DNA from: Burkholderiales bacterium
GTDB taxonomy: Bacteria > Pseudomonadota > Gammaproteobacteria > Burkholderiales > Burkholderiaceae_F
Reading direction: 5' to 3'
DNA: 16,305 bases
NCBI GenBank assembly: GCA_021298875.1
Contig: JAJTHJ010000105.1
Span: 1-16,305, forward strand
The notes under the pieces are model-generated. The model saw only the letters and a list, made by a program, of their open reading frames with translations. It did not search any database and was not told where the DNA came from. Every line of letters starts with the position of its first letter. The first letter of the stretch is position 1. Both the position numbers and the translations under genes were made by a program. Shown here piece after piece: positions 14,008 to 16,305 of the stretch.

Positions 14008-15417
14008 TCAGTGCGCGCCAAGGCTCGCGCGCAGGCGCGCCAGCGTGGCGTCGCGGCCCATGAGCTCCAACACGGCGTCGATCGACGGGGTTTGCGTGCG
14101 GCCGGTCACCGCGACCCGCAGCGGCACCGCCAGCGCCGGCATCTTGATTCCAAACTCGCCAAGCAATTGCTTGAGCAGCGCAGCAATCGCCGCCTTGCTC
14201 CAGTCGATGGTGGGCGCGCGCTCGGCAAACGCCTGCACCGCGGCGCGGCTGGCGCCGGCCAGGTGCTGCGCGAGCAGCGCCGCGTCCGGGGCGTGCGGGC
14301 CGTAGAAGAGCATTGCTTCTTCGGCCAGTTCGGCGAGCGTGCGGGCGCGCGGCTTGAGCAGCGCGCACACCGCTTCCAGCGGCGGGCCGGCCACACAACC
14401 GCCCAGCCGTTCGATGCGCGGGCGCGCCAGATGCGCGAGCCGGCCGTCGTCGGCTTCCTTGATGTACTCGCCGTTCAACCACAGCAGCTTGTCCAGGTTG
14501 TACTGCGCCGGCGCGCGGTTGACGTGATCGAGATCGAACCACTCGACCAACTGCGCGCGGCTGAACTTCTCGTCGTCGCCGTGGCTCCAGCCGAGCCGCG
14601 CCAGATAGTTGAACAAGGCTTCGGGCAGAAAGCCGTCGTCGCGGTACTGCAAGACGCTGACCGCACCGTGCCGCTTGGAGAGCTTCTGCCCGTCCGGCCC
14701 GAGGATCATCGACAGGTGACCAAAGCGCGGCAGTTCCGCTCCCGGCCCGAGGATCGCGCGGTAGATGTTGATCTGCCGCGGCGTGTTGTTGACGTGATCG
14801 TCGCCGCGCAACACGTGCGTGATCGCCATATCGATGTCGTCAACCACCACGGCAAAGTTGTAGGTCGGAACCCCGTCGCCGCGGGCGATCACCAGGTCGT
14901 CGAGCTCAGCGTTGGCGATCGCGATCGGGCCTTTGACGAGGTCGTTCCAGGCCACCTCGCCCGCGTCCGGGTTGCGGAAGCGGATCACCGGCGCCACGCC
15001 CGACGGCGGCGTGCGGCCCGCCGCGCGCTCGGGCCGCCAGCGGCCGTCGTAACGGGGTTTTTCGCCACGCGCCATTTGCGCGGCGCGCATCTCGTCGAGT
15101 TCTTCGCGGCTCGCGTAGCAGCGGTAGGCGTGGCCGCTCGCCAGCAACTGGTCGATCACCTCGCGGTAACGGGCGAGGCGCTCGGTCTGGCGGATCGGGC
15201 CTTCGTCGTAATCGAGGCCCAGCCAGTCCATGCTGTCGAGGATGACCTGCACCGCCTCTTCGGTGGAGCGTTCGAGATCGGTGTCCTCGATGCGGAGGAT
15301 GAACCGGCCGCCGTGGTGGCGCGCAAACGCCCAGCAGAAAAGGGCCGTGCGGGCGGTGCCGAGGTGCAGCATGCCGGTCGGGCTGGGGGCGATGCGGGTG
15401 CGGACAGTGGACGTCAT
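14008..15417 (-). CDS. gltX: Glutamyl-tRNA synthetase GltX
   Basis: This class I synthetase attaches glutamate to tRNA-Glu. The product has 469 residues against 471 in E. coli. RIAPSPTGMLHLGTARTAL carries the HIGH-type motif HLGT (18-21), and DGQKLSKRHG carries KLSKR (245-249). LRIEDTDLERS and YNFAVVVDDIDMAITHVLRGDDH are family blocks, and an all-helical anticodon-binding domain follows. I chose the ATG at 15417; a TTG four codons upstream is also open, and neither has a clear ribosome site. Two of the four zinc ligands of E. coli GluRS are replaced (Ala102 and Trp127; Cys100 and Tyr123 remain), so zinc is probably not bound. It is followed in the same direction by tRNA-Ala and tRNA-Glu. The 95 bases separating it from sixA show no clear promoter or terminator. 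Confidence 0.97.
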   Translation of the reverse strand: MTSTVRTRIAPSPTGMLHLGTARTALFCWAFARHHGGRFILRIEDTDLERSTEEAVQVILDSMDWLGLDYDEGPIRQTERLARYREVIDQLLASGHAYRCYASREELDEMRAAQMARGEKPRYDGRWRPERAAGRTPPSGVAPVIRFRNPDAGEVAWNDLVKGPIAIANAELDDLVIARGDGVPTYNFAVVVDDIDMAITHVLRGDDHVNNTPRQINIYRAILGPGAELPRFGHLSMILGPDGQKLSKRHGAVSVLQYRDDGFLPEALFNYLARLGWSHGDDEKFSRAQLVEWFDLDHVNRAPAQYNLDKLLWLNGEYIKEADDGRLAHLARPRIERLGGCVAGPPLEAVCALLKPRARTLAELAEEAMLFYGPHAPDAALLAQHLAGASRAAVQAFAERAPTIDWSKAAIAALLKQLLGEFGIKMPALAVPLRVAVTGRTQTPSIDAVLELMGRDATLARLRASLGAH

Positions 15418-15512
15418 GGCGGAAGACAAAACGGGCGTGGGGCGAAGGATATCGGCCCGGCCACGGCTTGGGCCCTTCGCGGGCGCGCGGCACGGGGCCG
15501 GCGAAACCGCCG

Positions 15513-15977
15513 TCAGAGGAGATCAGGATTGACGACGGCGCGCAGTACCAACTGGCCACCGCCCTCGCGGTCGCGCGATTGCAACCACCACACGCCGCCT
15601 TTCTTGACCGACCAGTCCTGCACGCGGCCGGCGAGCAAATGGCTGGCGACCCAGCCCAAGGTGGGTTGGTGGCCGACGATCACCACCGCGCCCTTGCCGT
15701 CGGGCCAGCCGGCGGTGGTCAGTACATCATCGACCGTGGCACCGGGGGCGAGCGCATCCACGGTCTTGAACTTGCGTTGCGTCAGCGCCGCCAGCGCCTG
15801 CGCGGTTTGTTGCGTGCGCACCGCCGGGCTCGCCAGCACGCGCGCGGAGTCGGGCAGATGCGCGTGCAGCCACTCGGCGATGCGGCGCGCCTGCTTGTGG
15901 CCGCGCGCGGTGAGCTTGCGCGTGAGGTCGGGGTTGCCGTCTTCGGCTTCGGCGTGGCGCCAGAGGATCAGATCCAT
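15513..15977 (-). CDS. sixA: Phosphohistidine phosphatase SixA
   Basis: SixA is a short histidine phosphatase that removes phosphate from phosphohistidine proteins. In E. coli it acts on the histidine-phosphotransfer domain of ArcB and on the nitrogen phosphotransferase system. The 154-residue product starts MDLILWRHAEAEDG, with His8 in the RHG-type motif (RHA here). SPAVRTQQTA contributes Arg54 and IVGHQPTLG contributes His103, completing the phosphate pocket. The length fits the SixA subgroup (about 160). The ATG at 15977 overlaps the ppk stop by one base (TGATG); a GTG one codon earlier would give a GTGA overlap instead. Coupling to ppk suggests joint expression, with a shared phosphate theme. 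The cellular target here is not visible. Confidence 0.92.
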   Translation of the reverse strand: MDLILWRHAEAEDGNPDLTRKLTARGHKQARRIAEWLHAHLPDSARVLASPAVRTQQTAQALAALTQRKFKTVDALAPGATVDDVLTTAGWPDGKGAVVIVGHQPTLGWVASHLLAGRVQDWSVKKGGVWWLQSRDREGGGQLVLRAVVNPDLL

Positions 15978-16305
15978 CACTCGTCCTGGCTCTCCGCGGC
16001 CAGGTCGGCGATCAGCTTGCGCTGCGCGCTGATGCCCGCACTCTTGGGCTTGGGCGCGCGATAGCTGCCGTCGGCTTGCAGCGTCCAGGCCTCGGCCGTG
16101 TCGTCCAGGTAGGCGTGCAAGCCTTCTTCGAGCACGCGGCGCTTCAGCTTCTTGTCGCGCACCGGCCAGGCGACTTCGATCCGGCGGAACAGGTTGCGGC
16201 CCATCCAGTCGGCGCTCGACAGGTACACGTCGTCGGCGCCGCCGTTGGCAAAGTAGTAGATGCGGTGTTGCTCGAGCAGCCGGCCGACGATCGTGCGCAC
16301 GTGGA
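15977..16305 (-). CDS. ppk: Polyphosphate kinase 1, C-terminal part (cut by the window edge)
   Basis: Only the last 109 codons are in the window; the gene continues beyond 16305. Ppk1 makes inorganic polyphosphate from ATP through a phosphohistidine intermediate. The visible part contains HVRTIVGRLLEQHRIYYF, GGADDVYLSSADWMGRN and LFRRIEVAWPV, which are the conserved closing blocks of the C2 phospholipase-D-like domain. HAYLDDTAEAWTLQADGSY is the usual near-end segment. The autophosphorylated histidine lies upstream, outside the window. The stop TGA overlaps the sixA start. The V at 16298-16300 is internal, not a start. Confidence 0.95.
   Translation of the reverse strand, partial: HVRTIVGRLLEQHRIYYFANGGADDVYLSSADWMGRNLFRRIEVAWPVRDKKLKRRVLEEGLHAYLDDTAEAWTLQADGSYRAPKPKSAGISAQRKLIADLAAESQDE

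Noticed and set aside
15446..15474. gltX promoter with TATCCT as -10
   Set aside because: The -10 match is only 4/6 and nothing resembling a -35 lies at the right distance, so I could not support it.
14002..16032. 676-codon plus-strand frame opposite gltX and sixA
   Set aside because: It is antisense to two clear genes plus their spacer, with low-complexity Arg/Ala/Val-rich translation and no domain.

Overview
The window is an ordinary, gene-dense piece of a high-GC bacterial chromosome, most likely a betaproteobacterium. The evidence is the gene order: leuS-lptE-holA-proA, pilT-pilU divergent from yggS-proC, and ppk-sixA near gltX. Individual sequences also fit, such as the ArgD N-terminus beginning MSHLMNTY. 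I cannot fix the genus from sequence alone. No phage, transposase, CRISPR array or recognisable defence locus is present, and I did not find an undescribed multi-gene system. The unexplained content is non-coding: several families of inverted-repeat elements sit in the intergenic spaces.

Layout. Positions 1-53 hold a G-rich hairpin repeat. argD (minus) runs 93-1265. A 240-base divergent spacer carries outward-facing -10 boxes on either side of a 31-bp inverted repeat. From 1506 the plus strand carries leuS, lptE, holA and proA. This run is tightly packed except for about 226 bases between lptE and holA, which contain a 157-bp palindromic element. proA ends inside another inverted repeat at 7169-7273. 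After it come a DsbA-fold isomerase-like gene and a THUMP-type RNA methyltransferase joined by a GTGA overlap. The plus-strand block ends at 9068.

From 12174 down to 9090 the minus strand carries pilT, pilU, a glutathione peroxidase and an 85-residue membrane protein of unknown function. yggS and proC (plus) diverge from pilT with only 31 bases between the start codons. proC converges on a minus-strand tRNA-Glu and tRNA-Ala. These lie directly downstream of gltX, the gene for the synthetase that charges tRNA-Glu, but have their own TATAAT promoter. sixA and the 3' end of ppk close the window, also on the minus strand.

How the genes work together. Translation is represented by LeuRS, GluRS, two tRNAs and an RNA methyltransferase. 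Proline biosynthesis is split between proA and proC at two loci, and argD serves arginine synthesis. HolA loads the replication clamp, LptE helps insert LPS into the outer membrane, and PilT/PilU drive pilus retraction. YggS handles pyridoxal phosphate and Gpx removes peroxides. Ppk and SixA act in polyphosphate and phosphohistidine metabolism. Apart from the repeats there is no sign of recent gene transfer, and no stretch over 300 bases lacks a gene.
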